Part shown: piece by piece, positions 12,645 through 19,258 of the stretch | Layout of the letters: each line of letters starts with the position of its first letter | Position numbering within the stretch: position 1 is the first letter of the stretch | NCBI GenBank assembly: GCA_012842325.1 | Contig: DUTA01000085.1 | Coordinates: forward strand, 1 to 19,258 | Source: Bacillota bacterium | Lineage (GTDB): Bacteria; Bacillota; DTU030 | Length of the DNA: 19,258 bases | Reading direction: 5' to 3' | Program-made: the position numbers and the translations under genes | The notes under the pieces: generated by a model | Seen by the model: only the letters and a program-made list of their open reading frames with translations | What the model was told of the DNA's origin: nothing | Databases searched by the model: none

Positions 12645-14384
12645 ATGGTGAATTTACATTTTGCCGGTCTGAGTAAAAGCTATGGAGCCAAGACGGTCTT
12701 GGAGAATATCAGCGGGTCTATCAACCCTACCGATAAAATCGGCCTGGTAGGCAGGAATGGGGTAGGGAAAACAACCCTGGCCAGGATATTGGCCGGACGG
12801 GAGGCTAGCGATGCAGGGCAGATCGAGGTCTCCCCTCCCAGGGCTAAAATTCTCTACCTGGAGCAGTACCCGGTATTTGGGGAGGAGGATACTGTATACC
12901 AGATGGTCTTGGAGGCGGCCAGGAAGAACCCCAGGTTGCAGGATGTCCACACAGAGGTGCAAAAAGCCCTTAACCGGCTGGGCATCGGTGTCACAAGGTG
13001 GGGCCAGAGGGCCAACAGCTTGAGCGGCGGGGAAAAGACCAAGCTTTCCCTCTGCCGGATCCTGGTCAGTGATTTTGATCTATTGCTTTTGGATGAACCT
13101 ACCAATCACCTGGATCTGGATAATTGTGAGTGGCTGGAAGACTTTCTGGCAAAACTGACCCAGCCCCTGGTGGTAATTTCCCATGACCGTTTTTTTCTGG
13201 ATCGGGTGGTGAGCAAGATCTGGGAATTGACTTCCCGGGGCCTGCAGGTCTATGAAGGCAACTACTCGGCCTACAGGAGGCAAAAAGAAATAGAGGAGCG
13301 GACCCTGGAGCGGGAGTACGAAAAGCAGCAGCAGAAAATCCGGCACTTAAAACAGGTGATCAACGAGCGGAGGAACTGGTATCAGAAGGCCCATACTGCC
13401 GCCGGTACCAATGATTTTTACCGGAGTAAAGCCAAAAAACATGCCAGTGTCCTCAAAGCCAAGGAAAGGGAACTGGAGCGGCATGAGAAGGAAAAGGTGG
13501 CCAAACCGGCCCAATTGCCGGCCCCTGCCTTTGCCGTCCTCAACAAAAATGTAACGGGAAAGAGGTTTCCCCGGATTCTCCTCCGGGGGGAGAAGGTGGG
13601 GAAGGCCTTTGGCGAGAAGGTGCTTTTTCAGGATGTTTCCTTTACCATCAGGCGGGGGGATAAAATTGCCCTCATAGGGCCCAACGGGACGGGCAAGACC
13701 ACCCTCCTCAAAATAATCGCCGGCTGCCTTGCCGATTATGAGGGGAAGGTAAGGGTCAGCCCGGCTGTTAAAATAGGCTATTTCGCCCAGGAGCTGGATA
13801 ACCTCAACCCTGCTGCCAGTGTCCTCGATGAAGTATTGGCCGGGGAAGCTGTTGTTGAAGAGGCCCGCCTTCTCCTGGCCTGCCTCCTCTTCCGGGGGGA
13901 TGCCGTGTACAAAAGAATAGGGGACTTGAGTATGGGGGAGAAGGGCCGGGTTGCCTTTGCCAAGCTAATCCTTTCCGGGGCCAATTTTCTCGTCCTCGAT
14001 GAGCCGACCAACTATATGGATATCGAATCCAGGGAGGCCATTGAAAAGGCCCTGGCCGATTTTGGCGGCAGCTTTATTCTCGTGACCCATGACCGGTATT
14101 TCCTGGGCCTGACCAACCGGATTTTTGCCCTGGAGGCCGGGAAGCTCCGGTGTTACCACGGCAATTATGAATACTATCTGGCGAAGAAAAGGGAGGAGAC
14201 GGGGAGTGACAGGGCCGCCGACCAGGAAGAAGATGTAGCCGCCAACATAATCCGCCTCGAATGCGAACTGGCCTATCTCGGCGGCAAATTGGATGAGTGC
14301 AAAGATGAGGAAGAAAAGGAAAGACTGGAGGCGCGGTTTTTACAGGTGGCCAGGGAGCTAAATCACTATAAAAAACTGCGGTAA
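12645..14384 (+). CDS. ABC-F family ATPase, probable ribosome-protection (antibiotic-resistance-type) protein
   Basis: This is a soluble twin-ATPase ABC-F protein of 579 aa with no transmembrane part; such proteins act on the ribosome. The first ATPase has Walker A GRNGVGKTT (36-44), signature LSGGEKTKL (from 126), Walker B LLLLDEPTNHLD (D150-E151) and the H-loop SHDRFF. The inter-domain linker (about 225-300, YEKQQQKIRHLKQVINERRNWYQK...) is charged and helical. The second ATPase has Walker A GPNGTGKTT (345-353), a non-standard signature LSMGEKGRV, and Walker B LVLDEPTNYMD (D452-E453). A charged coiled-coil tail ends the protein. The linker and the attenuator leader resemble Vga/VmlR/Lsa-type factors that dislodge ribosome-targeting antibiotics; a housekeeping Uup/EttA-like role is the alternative. 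ATG 12645 is preceded by ACGAGGAG. Confidence 0.9.
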   Translation: MVNLHFAGLSKSYGAKTVLENISGSINPTDKIGLVGRNGVGKTTLARILAGREASDAGQIEVSPPRAKILYLEQYPVFGEEDTVYQMVLEAARKNPRLQDVHTEVQKALNRLGIGVTRWGQRANSLSGGEKTKLSLCRILVSDFDLLLLDEPTNHLDLDNCEWLEDFLAKLTQPLVVISHDRFFLDRVVSKIWELTSRGLQVYEGNYSAYRRQKEIEERTLEREYEKQQQKIRHLKQVINERRNWYQKAHTAAGTNDFYRSKAKKHASVLKAKERELERHEKEKVAKPAQLPAPAFAVLNKNVTGKRFPRILLRGEKVGKAFGEKVLFQDVSFTIRRGDKIALIGPNGTGKTTLLKIIAGCLADYEGKVRVSPAVKIGYFAQELDNLNPAASVLDEVLAGEAVVEEARLLLACLLFRGDAVYKRIGDLSMGEKGRVAFAKLILSGANFLVLDEPTNYMDIESREAIEKALADFGGSFILVTHDRYFLGLTNRIFALEAGKLRCYHGNYEYYLAKKREETGSDRAADQEEDVAANIIRLECELAYLGGKLDECKDEEEKERLEARFLQVARELNHYKKLR

Positions 14385-14456
14385 TCAGATATCACAGGTG
14401 CCGGAAGTACTCCACCACAGCAGGAGACATTCCTCCAGAAACGATGCTTTGGGCAA

Positions 14457-14564
14457 GGCTGGCCACTTTGCAAAGCCGGCGACTGAGCACGGCCGCCCGT
14501 CCTTTTTTAGTGTCTATTCAGAGGGCGGCCGCGCTCGCGGAGACCGGCGGCAAAGTGGCCAGCC
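14457..14564. repeat. 108-nt long imperfect palindrome
   Basis: Outer arms 14457-14471 and 14550-14564 are perfect 15-nt reverse complements (GGCTGGCCACTTTGC). Inner pairs are GCCGG 14475-14479 with CCGGC 14544-14548, GAGC 14485-14488 with GCTC 14533-14536, and CGGCCGCCC 14490-14498 with GGGCGGCCG 14523-14531. A T-rich 24-nt loop lies at the tip. It may be a MITE/REP-like element or a very stable RNA hairpin. No flanking direct repeat was seen. Confidence 0.7.
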
Positions 14565-14574
14565 CAGTATTATA

Positions 14575-14602
14575 AGCCCCCTCCCTGGCAAGGAAGGGGG
14601 CT
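14575..14602. terminator. Bidirectional hairpin terminator
   Basis: AGCCCCCT (14575-14582) pairs with AGGGGGCT (14595-14602), continued inward by three more pairs after one mismatch, with a 4-nt loop. It ends 9 nt before the stop codon of the minus-strand stalk-domain gene and also faces the ABC-F gene. T-tracts are short on both sides (AAATTT on the right). Confidence 0.65.
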
Positions 14603-14611
14603 AAATTTGCT

Positions 14612-15676
14612 CTAAGAATAATTTTCATTGGCCTGGAGGGGATTGGTCTCCAGGATGGCCTCAACCTCTTCGTATCCCTCGGGGAAGGCGAAGTTGTAGC
14701 GGGCCGGGAGGGCAAAGACGTATTTGCCGTTCCGGTCAAGCTCCCGGGGCCCGATGGGGGCGGCGCCGATGTGGAATGCCCCCTGCTCCATGGCTTCCCA
14801 CTGGGCGTGGGTGAAGACCATAATGGGGATATCCTGGCGCGGCCTTTCCGCCGTCCATCGGGGATGTCTGATGCTAATGATGGGGCCCCGGGCGGCAATC
14901 TCTCCGGGAGCTTCCGGGTTCAAGCCTTCCCATTCCTCCGTTACAATGGTATAACCTGCCCAGCTTTCCGGCAGGGTAAAGCGGAAACCATACTCGTCAT
15001 TGTCATAAATGATTGTCCCTGCTTCTTCATAGTCACCCAGGGTAAAGGCGGTGATGAGCCAGCTGTTGCCCACCTTTTCCACCACCAGGTTAATGGGCCG
15101 CCGGGCGGCAATTCCTCCCCCTGCCACCTCGGCACTGGTCACTTCAATGATCTCACCCCTTACCTGATAGCGGTTTGGGGCTGTTTTTTCCAGGGCGTTG
15201 ATTTCAATCCGCTCCGGCCAGGGGCTGGAAAGCTGCCGTCCCGGGGCCTTGGCGGGCTCCCGGAGCCATTCTTCCAGCAGCCCCGGAGCTACCAGGTCAC
15301 CATAGTTTTCCTCCATGCTCTGGGCCAGGATGTCTTCCGGTGCCAGGAGGGAGACCATTTGGAGCCTGGCCCCGAAGGTTTCGACTACAGCAGTAACCTC
15401 TGCCTCAGCATCCTTTTCCTCCAGTTCCCCATCCTTCGTTATTGTATTAATGTACACTGTGTTATTCTCCCCGTCCCAGATGACTTCGGCACCCAGTTTT
15501 TCGGCAATTGCCCGGACGGGGGCTAAAACCCTGCCCTGTGTCAGCACCGGCGCCACGTCGGTTTCCAGGGGGGAGCCGTTTACCACGATTATAATCGGTG
15601 CCAGGGCCCGGGCGGCTGCAATGACGGTTGTTGTTAAAAGCAGCACGAGGGTAAGCACGAGGAGTTGTTTCTTCAT
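14612..15676 (-). CDS. Secreted stalk-domain (copper amine oxidase N-terminal-like) protein
   Basis: This is a 354-aa exported protein of unknown function. The Sec signal peptide is MKKQLLVLTLVLLLTTTVIA ending near residue 24 (AARA). Next is a copper-amine-oxidase-N-like stalk domain (about residues 27-80): IIIVVNGSPLE, GRVLAPVRAIAEKLGAEVIWD and NNTVYIN, a module that anchors or presents extracellular proteins in many Clostridia. A middle part (about 90-220) looks like an NTF2-like fold (WLITAFTLGDYEEAG), and the C-terminal part begins YGFRFTLPESWAGY, a PsbP/SCP-like pattern. No amine-oxidase catalytic domain is present, so it is not an enzyme of that class. The ATG at 15676 is chosen over 15682 because AAGGGTGA lies at proper distance from it. 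The middle and C-terminal assignments are tentative. Confidence 0.82.
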   Translation of the reverse strand: MKKQLLVLTLVLLLTTTVIAAARALAPIIIVVNGSPLETDVAPVLTQGRVLAPVRAIAEKLGAEVIWDGENNTVYINTITKDGELEEKDAEAEVTAVVETFGARLQMVSLLAPEDILAQSMEENYGDLVAPGLLEEWLREPAKAPGRQLSSPWPERIEINALEKTAPNRYQVRGEIIEVTSAEVAGGGIAARRPINLVVEKVGNSWLITAFTLGDYEEAGTIIYDNDEYGFRFTLPESWAGYTIVTEEWEGLNPEAPGEIAARGPIISIRHPRWTAERPRQDIPIMVFTHAQWEAMEQGAFHIGAAPIGPRELDRNGKYVFALPARYNFAFPEGYEEVEAILETNPLQANENYS

Positions 15677-15750
15677 ACACATTCACCCTTTCTTTCTGTC
15701 TTTCTTATTTTAAGACGGTAGAAGGAGGGAAAAGTTCCGTTATAAAATAA

Positions 15751-15980
15751 TGGGACAGACGCCACGGTGCCGAAAGTTTTTGTATATATACCCTCTGGGA
15801 AGAACTGAAAGCACTGGAGCCGGAACAGAGACAGGTCATTTTGCTGCGGTACCTGGCTGACCTTCTCTGCAAGAAATCGCAGACCAAGTGGGGATTCCTC
15901 TGGGAACGGTTAAATCCCGGCTTTACCGGGCCCTGGCCCACCTGCGAAAAACTTGGGATCAGAGGAGGGTTGCACCGTGA
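15751..15980 (+). pseudogene. Remnant of an ECF-type sigma factor (region 4 only, frameshifted)
   Basis: Two reading frames each give half of a sigma-70 region 4. The frame through 15796-15861 reads WEELKALEPEQRQVILLRY. The frame through 15864-15980 reads SLQEIADQVGIPLGTVKSRL, continuing as YRALAHLRK. A one-base deletion near 15862-15863 would account for the break. Region 2, the -10-binding half, is missing altogether: a stop codon occurs at 15748 and the divergent gene begins at 15676, leaving no room. The gene is therefore dead as a sigma factor. Its stop (TGA 15978) overlaps a GTG, the usual coupling to an anti-sigma gene. Confidence 0.75.
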
Positions 15981-16233
15981 AGGAGGAGGACTTTGATGGG
16001 GAGCTGGAGGTCAAGAGGTAATCGACGATGCGGGGGCTGCCCATCCGGTGGAACCGGGCGATATAACGGCCCAGGCTAGAGCCGGCGGCGAAGGGGCAGG
16101 GGAGATCTGGGAGGCCAGGCTGGAGCTGACATGGGAGCTGCCTCCCGGACGCCGGCCGGTAACCCTGGTAAACAGGGGCTACTGGGCTAAAGAGGAATTG
16201 GGTACAGTGTCTTTCCAGATCCCAGAAGAATAG
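15977..16233 (+). pseudogene. Probable remnant of the partner anti-sigma gene
   Basis: GTG 15977 overlaps the sigma remnant's stop and opens a short acidic start (KEEDFDGELEVKR) ending at TAA 16019. In another frame, from about 15997 to TAG 16231, the sequence reads as the tail of a longer protein (WEARLELTWELPPGRRPVTL, then VNRGYWAKEELGTVSF). This fits an anti-sigma or associated extracytoplasmic protein that lost its middle through deletion. The link is by position and style only, so confidence is modest. A strong hairpin follows directly, as expected for the end of an operon. Confidence 0.4.
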
Positions 16234-16236
16234 CAA

Positions 16237-16293
16237 GGGATGGCGGCAGCCCCCCGGGCTGCCGCCATCCCCTGAAGGGGCGGCTGCTTTTTT
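16237..16293 (+). terminator. Strong hairpin terminator after the sigma/anti-sigma remnant
   Basis: GGGATGGCGGCAGCCC (16237-16252) pairs perfectly over 16 bp with 16256-16271 around a 3-nt loop. An overlapping alternative stem uses 16246-16255 with 16278-16287 and is followed directly by six Ts (16288-16293). It separates the decayed genes from the downstream membrane-protein gene. Confidence 0.75.
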
Positions 16294-16394
16294 CGCGGCC
16301 GGTGCAGAAAAATCGCCCGGTCCGGCAGGTGCAGGGGCCGGAAAAGGAGAAGCATTAGGGATATATTAACCTGTTAAGAAATGAGGTGTTAAAA

Positions 16395-17240
16395 TTGGCA
16401 TTTTCCCGGGCTCTGGAAGCATTGCGGCGAAATTTCGGGCTTGTGCTGGTGCCGGTCCTGTCGGATCTTTTCTCCTTCCTGCTGGTGTTCTTCCTTCTGG
16501 GTGGGGGAGTGGGGAGGATACCGCCGGATCAGCTTGGGGTAAAATTTGCCCTGCCTACCATCCCCCCCTCCATATCCGATGTTACTGAGATCGACTTTCT
16601 GCGCCTTGATTTTGGTGCCGGCGGCCTGGAGGTTCTGGACCGGCTCGGGGGTACCGGGGTCCCGATCTTCCTGCTGCTGCTGGTTATTTCCTTCCTGGTA
16701 GACAGTTTCGTGACCGGCGCTTTCCTGGGCCTGCTCAAAGACGGTCTGGCGGGCACCAGGGCCACGATGCAGGGCTTTTTTGCTTGGGGCCGTTATTTCT
16801 GGAAGCGTTTTATCCTCCTGCACCTGCTGCTGGCCCTGGTGCTGGTCCTGGCCTTTGTTTTTCTGGTGCCCCTCCTCCTCTTCATCCCGGTCCTGGGGGG
16901 GCTTCTCATCACCCTGGCTTTCCTGGTGGTGGCGGCCCTGCTGGTCTTCGTGGAGTATGCCCTGGTTGAGGAAGACCTGGAGATCCTGCCTGCCCTGGAA
17001 GGCTCCGTGCGCACCGTGGCCGCCAATTTTCGGCCGGTCCTGCTGCATATCCTGGGGGTGGCTGCCATCAACCTCCTGGCCAGCTTTCTTGTCAACGTCA
17101 TCGGGCGTTTCTCCCTCCTGCCGGCCATTCTCCTTTATGCCCCGGTGGGAACCTACGGCGTTTTCGTCCTCTACTGCCTTTACCGGGAATTACATAGCGG
17201 AGGCCAAGAAGAAGTATGGCCGGAAGCCGGAAGGCTTTAG
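16395..17240 (+). CDS. Polytopic membrane protein of unknown function
   Basis: This is a 281-aa hydrophobic protein with about six membrane segments: near residues 14-36 (FGLVLVPVLSDLFSFLLVFF), 88-112, 142-165, 168-195, 218-240 and 245-268. A less hydrophobic loop of about 50 residues (GRIPPDQLGVKF...VLDRLGG) lies between the first two, and a short charged tail is at the end. The ALRRNFGLVLVPVL opening and VEEDLEILPALEGSVRTV between segments 4 and 5 resemble uncharacterised clostridial membrane proteins, but I cannot name a family. TTG 16395 is preferred as start because TGAGGTG lies six bases upstream; GTG 16386 would overlap that site. It may be co-transcribed with the YhaM-type gene 92 nt downstream. 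No function is proposed. Confidence 0.8.
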   Translation: MAFSRALEALRRNFGLVLVPVLSDLFSFLLVFFLLGGGVGRIPPDQLGVKFALPTIPPSISDVTEIDFLRLDFGAGGLEVLDRLGGTGVPIFLLLLVISFLVDSFVTGAFLGLLKDGLAGTRATMQGFFAWGRYFWKRFILLHLLLALVLVLAFVFLVPLLLFIPVLGGLLITLAFLVVAALLVFVEYALVEEDLEILPALEGSVRTVAANFRPVLLHILGVAAINLLASFLVNVIGRFSLLPAILLYAPVGTYGVFVLYCLYRELHSGGQEEVWPEAGRL

Positions 17241-17332
17241 TCGGCAGCCGGTGCCATAAAAGCCAGGAGTAGGAAAACCGGCCTCTCTGTCGAATAAGAA
17301 GGCAAGTCTAAGAAAACAGGGGGAAGAAAAGT

Positions 17333-18325
17333 TTGAAGAATAGGTTTGTGGCAGCCTTGTCGGAAGGAGAACGGGTAGATGACATTTTTCTGGTGATCGA
17401 GAAGAGCCTCCACAGGTTTCAGAACCCCAAGGCCGATGGGGAGGAGGAGTTTTTGCGGCTGGTGCTGGGGGACAAATCGGGCACCATCAACGCCGTCATG
17501 TGGCAGGGGGCCAGGGAGGGCTACCGCTGCTGCGTGGCCAGCCCCCTGGTCCGGGTTACAGGACAGGTGGGCACCTACCGGGAGCAGCCCCAGCTGACGG
17601 TGGAAAGTTTGAGCCCGGTGGCAAGGGAGCAGGTGAACCTGGCCGATTTCCAGCGGGCCTCGGAAAGGGACCGCCGGCAGATGGTGGCAGAGCTCCGGGA
17701 GCTGATCCAGAGCTTGGAAAACCCCCATCTGCAGGACCTGCTCCGTTATTTTTTTGAGGACCGCAAATTTCTCATTGCCTTTGCCGATGCCCCGGCGGCC
17801 AAGTCCATCCACCACGCCTATGTGGGGGGATTGCTGGAACATACTCTGGAGACGGTTTCCATCTGCCTGCACCTGGTCAAGCTCTATCCCCGCTATTTGA
17901 ACCGGGACCTGCTGGTGGCGGGAGCCCTCCTCCATGATATCGGCAAGGTCAAGGAATATGACGCCCATGCCCTCAATTTTGCCATCACCGATGCCGGCAA
18001 ACTCTTCGGCCACATCATTTTGGGGCTCCAGATGGTCGAGGAGGCCCTGGCCGGGTTAAAGGATTTTCCCCAGGACTTGGCTGCGGAACTTTTGCATATG
18101 ATCCTTTCCCATCACGGGCAGCGGGAATGGGGTTCTCCCGAACCGCCCAAAACCATGAATGCCTTTGCCCTCCACCACGCCGACTACCTGGGGGCCCAGA
18201 TGAACCACTTCCACGAGGTGCTGGACAGGCACAGGGCCGGGGAAGGAAAGTGGACCCCCCTGGATGGCAAGCTGGAACGCAGCCTTTACCTGGGCTTTTT
18301 ATCTCGGGATTTGGGGGAAGAATAA
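17333..18325 (+). CDS. YhaM-type 3'-5' exoribonuclease (OB-fold plus HD domain)
   Basis: This is a 330-aa protein with the YhaM architecture: an N-terminal OB-fold (about residues 15-100; FLRLVLGDKSGTINAVMW and VRVTGQVGTYREQPQLTV) that binds nucleic acid, and a C-terminal HD phosphohydrolase domain. HD-domain metal ligands are visible as H160/H161 and H170 (HHAYVGGLLEHT), H201-D202 (GALLHDIGKVKEY), and further histidines in FGHIILG and ILSHHGQ. Length matches YhaM (about 314 aa in Bacillus), which trims RNA from 3' ends in the cytoplasm. The start is TTG 17333 with AGGGGGA eight bases upstream. The next gene follows after 22 nt, so they probably share a transcript, although no functional link is evident. 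Confidence 0.88.
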   Translation: MKNRFVAALSEGERVDDIFLVIEKSLHRFQNPKADGEEEFLRLVLGDKSGTINAVMWQGAREGYRCCVASPLVRVTGQVGTYREQPQLTVESLSPVAREQVNLADFQRASERDRRQMVAELRELIQSLENPHLQDLLRYFFEDRKFLIAFADAPAAKSIHHAYVGGLLEHTLETVSICLHLVKLYPRYLNRDLLVAGALLHDIGKVKEYDAHALNFAITDAGKLFGHIILGLQMVEEALAGLKDFPQDLAAELLHMILSHHGQREWGSPEPPKTMNAFALHHADYLGAQMNHFHEVLDRHRAGEGKWTPLDGKLERSLYLGFLSRDLGEE

Positions 18326-18347
18326 ACCCATAGAGGAGGGATGAAGG

Positions 18348-19258
18348 ATGAGCATGTTGTTCAGTCCCCTGACGGTCAAAGGTCTCAGGTTGAGGAATCG
18401 GATTGTCATGCCGCCCATGGCCTCCGGCCTGGCCACTGCAGAGGGGGCGGTCACTGAAAAACACTTCGACTATTACCTGAGCCGGGCCGGCGTTGGCCTG
18501 ATCATTGTGGAACACACCTTTATCGAGCCCGGGGGCCGGCACAAGCCCAATCAACTGGCTGTTTATGCTGACAGGTTCCTTCCGGGCCTTAAAAGGCTGG
18601 CCGAAAGGATCCGGGAAGCCGGGCCCGCGGTGGCGCTCCAGCTGGCCCATGCCGGCTCCAATTCCGCCAGCAGTCCCGAACCGGTGGGGCCCTCGGCCGT
18701 ACCCCACCCGGTCAGCCGCCGGGTTCCCAGGGAGCTGACTAAGGCTGACCTGGCGGAATTGCTGGCCGCCTACCGGGCTGCGGCCCGGCGGGCAGTGGCC
18801 GCCGGTTTTTCGGCAGTGGAGATCCACGGGGCCCACGGTTATCTCCTCAATCAATTCCTCTCCCCCCTGACCAACAGGCGCCAGGATGAATACGGCGGTC
18901 CCCTGGAAAACCGGCTCCGCTTTCCCCTGGAAGTGGTCACCGCCGTCAGGGAAGAGATCGGTCCGGAGTATCCCCTTTTGTACCGGCTCGGTGCCGACGA
19001 TCAGATGGAAGGGGGCTTTACCCTGGCCGAGGCGCGGCAGGTGGCCCCCAGACTGGTGGAGGCGGGGGTTGATATCCTGGATATTTCCGGCGGATTGGGC
19101 GGCGGCCGGCCGGCCGGGGCTCCACCTGCCTACTTCGCTCCCCTGGCGGCGGGCATCAAGGAAGTAGTCCCGGTGCCGGTAATACTGACCGGCGGCATTA
19201 CCACTCCACGCCTGGCCGAGGAGCTTCTGCAGCAGGGGAAGGGTGACTTGATCGGGAT
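18348..19258 (+). CDS. NADH:flavin oxidoreductase, old yellow enzyme family (3' truncated by window edge)
   Basis: This is the FMN-binding TIM-barrel start of an old-yellow-enzyme/2,4-dienoyl-CoA reductase-type protein that reduces activated C=C bonds. The frame from ATG 18348 is open to the end of the window, about 303 codons. The opening SPLTVKGLRLRNRIVMPPMAS is typical, as are the active-site stretch EIHGAHGYLLNQFLSP, NRRQDEYGGPLENRLRF, and the FMN-phosphate approach VILTGGITTP. Where most relatives have HAGR, this one reads HAGSNSASS. The ATG at 18348 fits GAGGAGGG seven bases upstream; the ATG at 18341 is in a different frame. Whether the protein ends with the barrel (about 350 aa) or carries the Fe-S and pyridine-nucleotide domains of the larger reductases (about 650 aa) lies beyond the window. 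Confidence 0.92.
   Translation, partial: MSMLFSPLTVKGLRLRNRIVMPPMASGLATAEGAVTEKHFDYYLSRAGVGLIIVEHTFIEPGGRHKPNQLAVYADRFLPGLKRLAERIREAGPAVALQLAHAGSNSASSPEPVGPSAVPHPVSRRVPRELTKADLAELLAAYRAAARRAVAAGFSAVEIHGAHGYLLNQFLSPLTNRRQDEYGGPLENRLRFPLEVVTAVREEIGPEYPLLYRLGADDQMEGGFTLAEARQVAPRLVEAGVDILDISGGLGGGRPAGAPPAYFAPLAAGIKEVVPVPVILTGGITTPRLAEELLQQGKGDLIG

Larger units (their letters stand above)
14385..14611. other. Intergenic region between convergent genes
   Basis: No convincing gene lies here. It holds a 108-nt imperfect palindrome and a separate hairpin terminator, both listed on their own. The first 70 bases after the ABC-F stop show nothing recognisable. Confidence 0.6.

Noticed and set aside
14457..14564. 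Palindrome as the intrinsic terminator of the ABC-F gene
   Set aside because: Its T-run is in the hairpin loop, not after the 3' arm. A conventional hairpin at 14575-14602 is a better candidate.
16048..16233. 61-codon plus-strand frame starting at GTG 16048 as an independent gene
   Set aside because: No ribosome binding site at the GTG, and the reading continues upstream of it to about 15997, so it is better explained as the tail of a decayed anti-sigma-type gene.

Overview
The window is a GC-rich piece of a bacterial chromosome. It most likely comes from a thermophilic, anaerobic, spore-forming Firmicute of the Moorella type. That placement is inference. It rests on a class 1B dihydroorotate dehydrogenase (PyrK plus PyrD), a Gram-positive-type LexA box, a sporulation-kinase-style histidine kinase, a secreted stalk-domain protein, strong GGAGG-type ribosome binding sites and frequent GTG/TTG starts. 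No rRNA, tRNA, CRISPR array or transposase was seen.

Layout. (1) 1-6207, plus strand: a catabolic-looking cluster with the end of an ornithine cyclodeaminase-family gene, a class III aminotransferase, an SsnA/MtaD-like amidohydrolase, and the 2Fe-2S and molybdenum subunits of a xanthine dehydrogenase-type hydroxylase. No FAD subunit gene is present in the window. (2) 6476-8243: overlapping pyrK and pyrD, ending at a perfect 18-bp hairpin. (3) 8342-9877, minus strand: a Y-family DNA polymerase with a LexA box between its promoter elements, followed by a small conserved-looking gene. A NYN-domain protein (10025-10816) is divergent from it. (4) 11049-12314: an orphan histidine kinase with an N-terminal MEDS sensor domain. 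(5) 12315-14384: an ABC-F ribosome-protection-type ATPase behind a roughly 290-nt leader. The leader holds two short ORFs, an intrinsic terminator 47 nt upstream of the start codon, and a competing antiterminator helix. (6) 14385-16294: a 108-nt imperfect palindrome, a secreted stalk-domain protein on the minus strand, and decayed remnants of an ECF sigma/anti-sigma pair. (7) 16395-19258, plus strand: a polytopic membrane protein, a YhaM-type OB/HD exoribonuclease, and the start of an old-yellow-enzyme oxidoreductase that runs off the window.

The genes of region 1 fit stepwise breakdown of a nitrogen compound: a deaminating amidohydrolase, a Mo-hydroxylase, a transaminase and an OCD-family enzyme. 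The substrate cannot be read from the sequence. Region 3 looks like an SOS mutagenesis unit. The most interesting element is the ABC-F leader. Its geometry suggests antibiotic-responsive transcription attenuation: the 3' half of a 19-codon leader ORF is also the 5' strand of the antiterminator.
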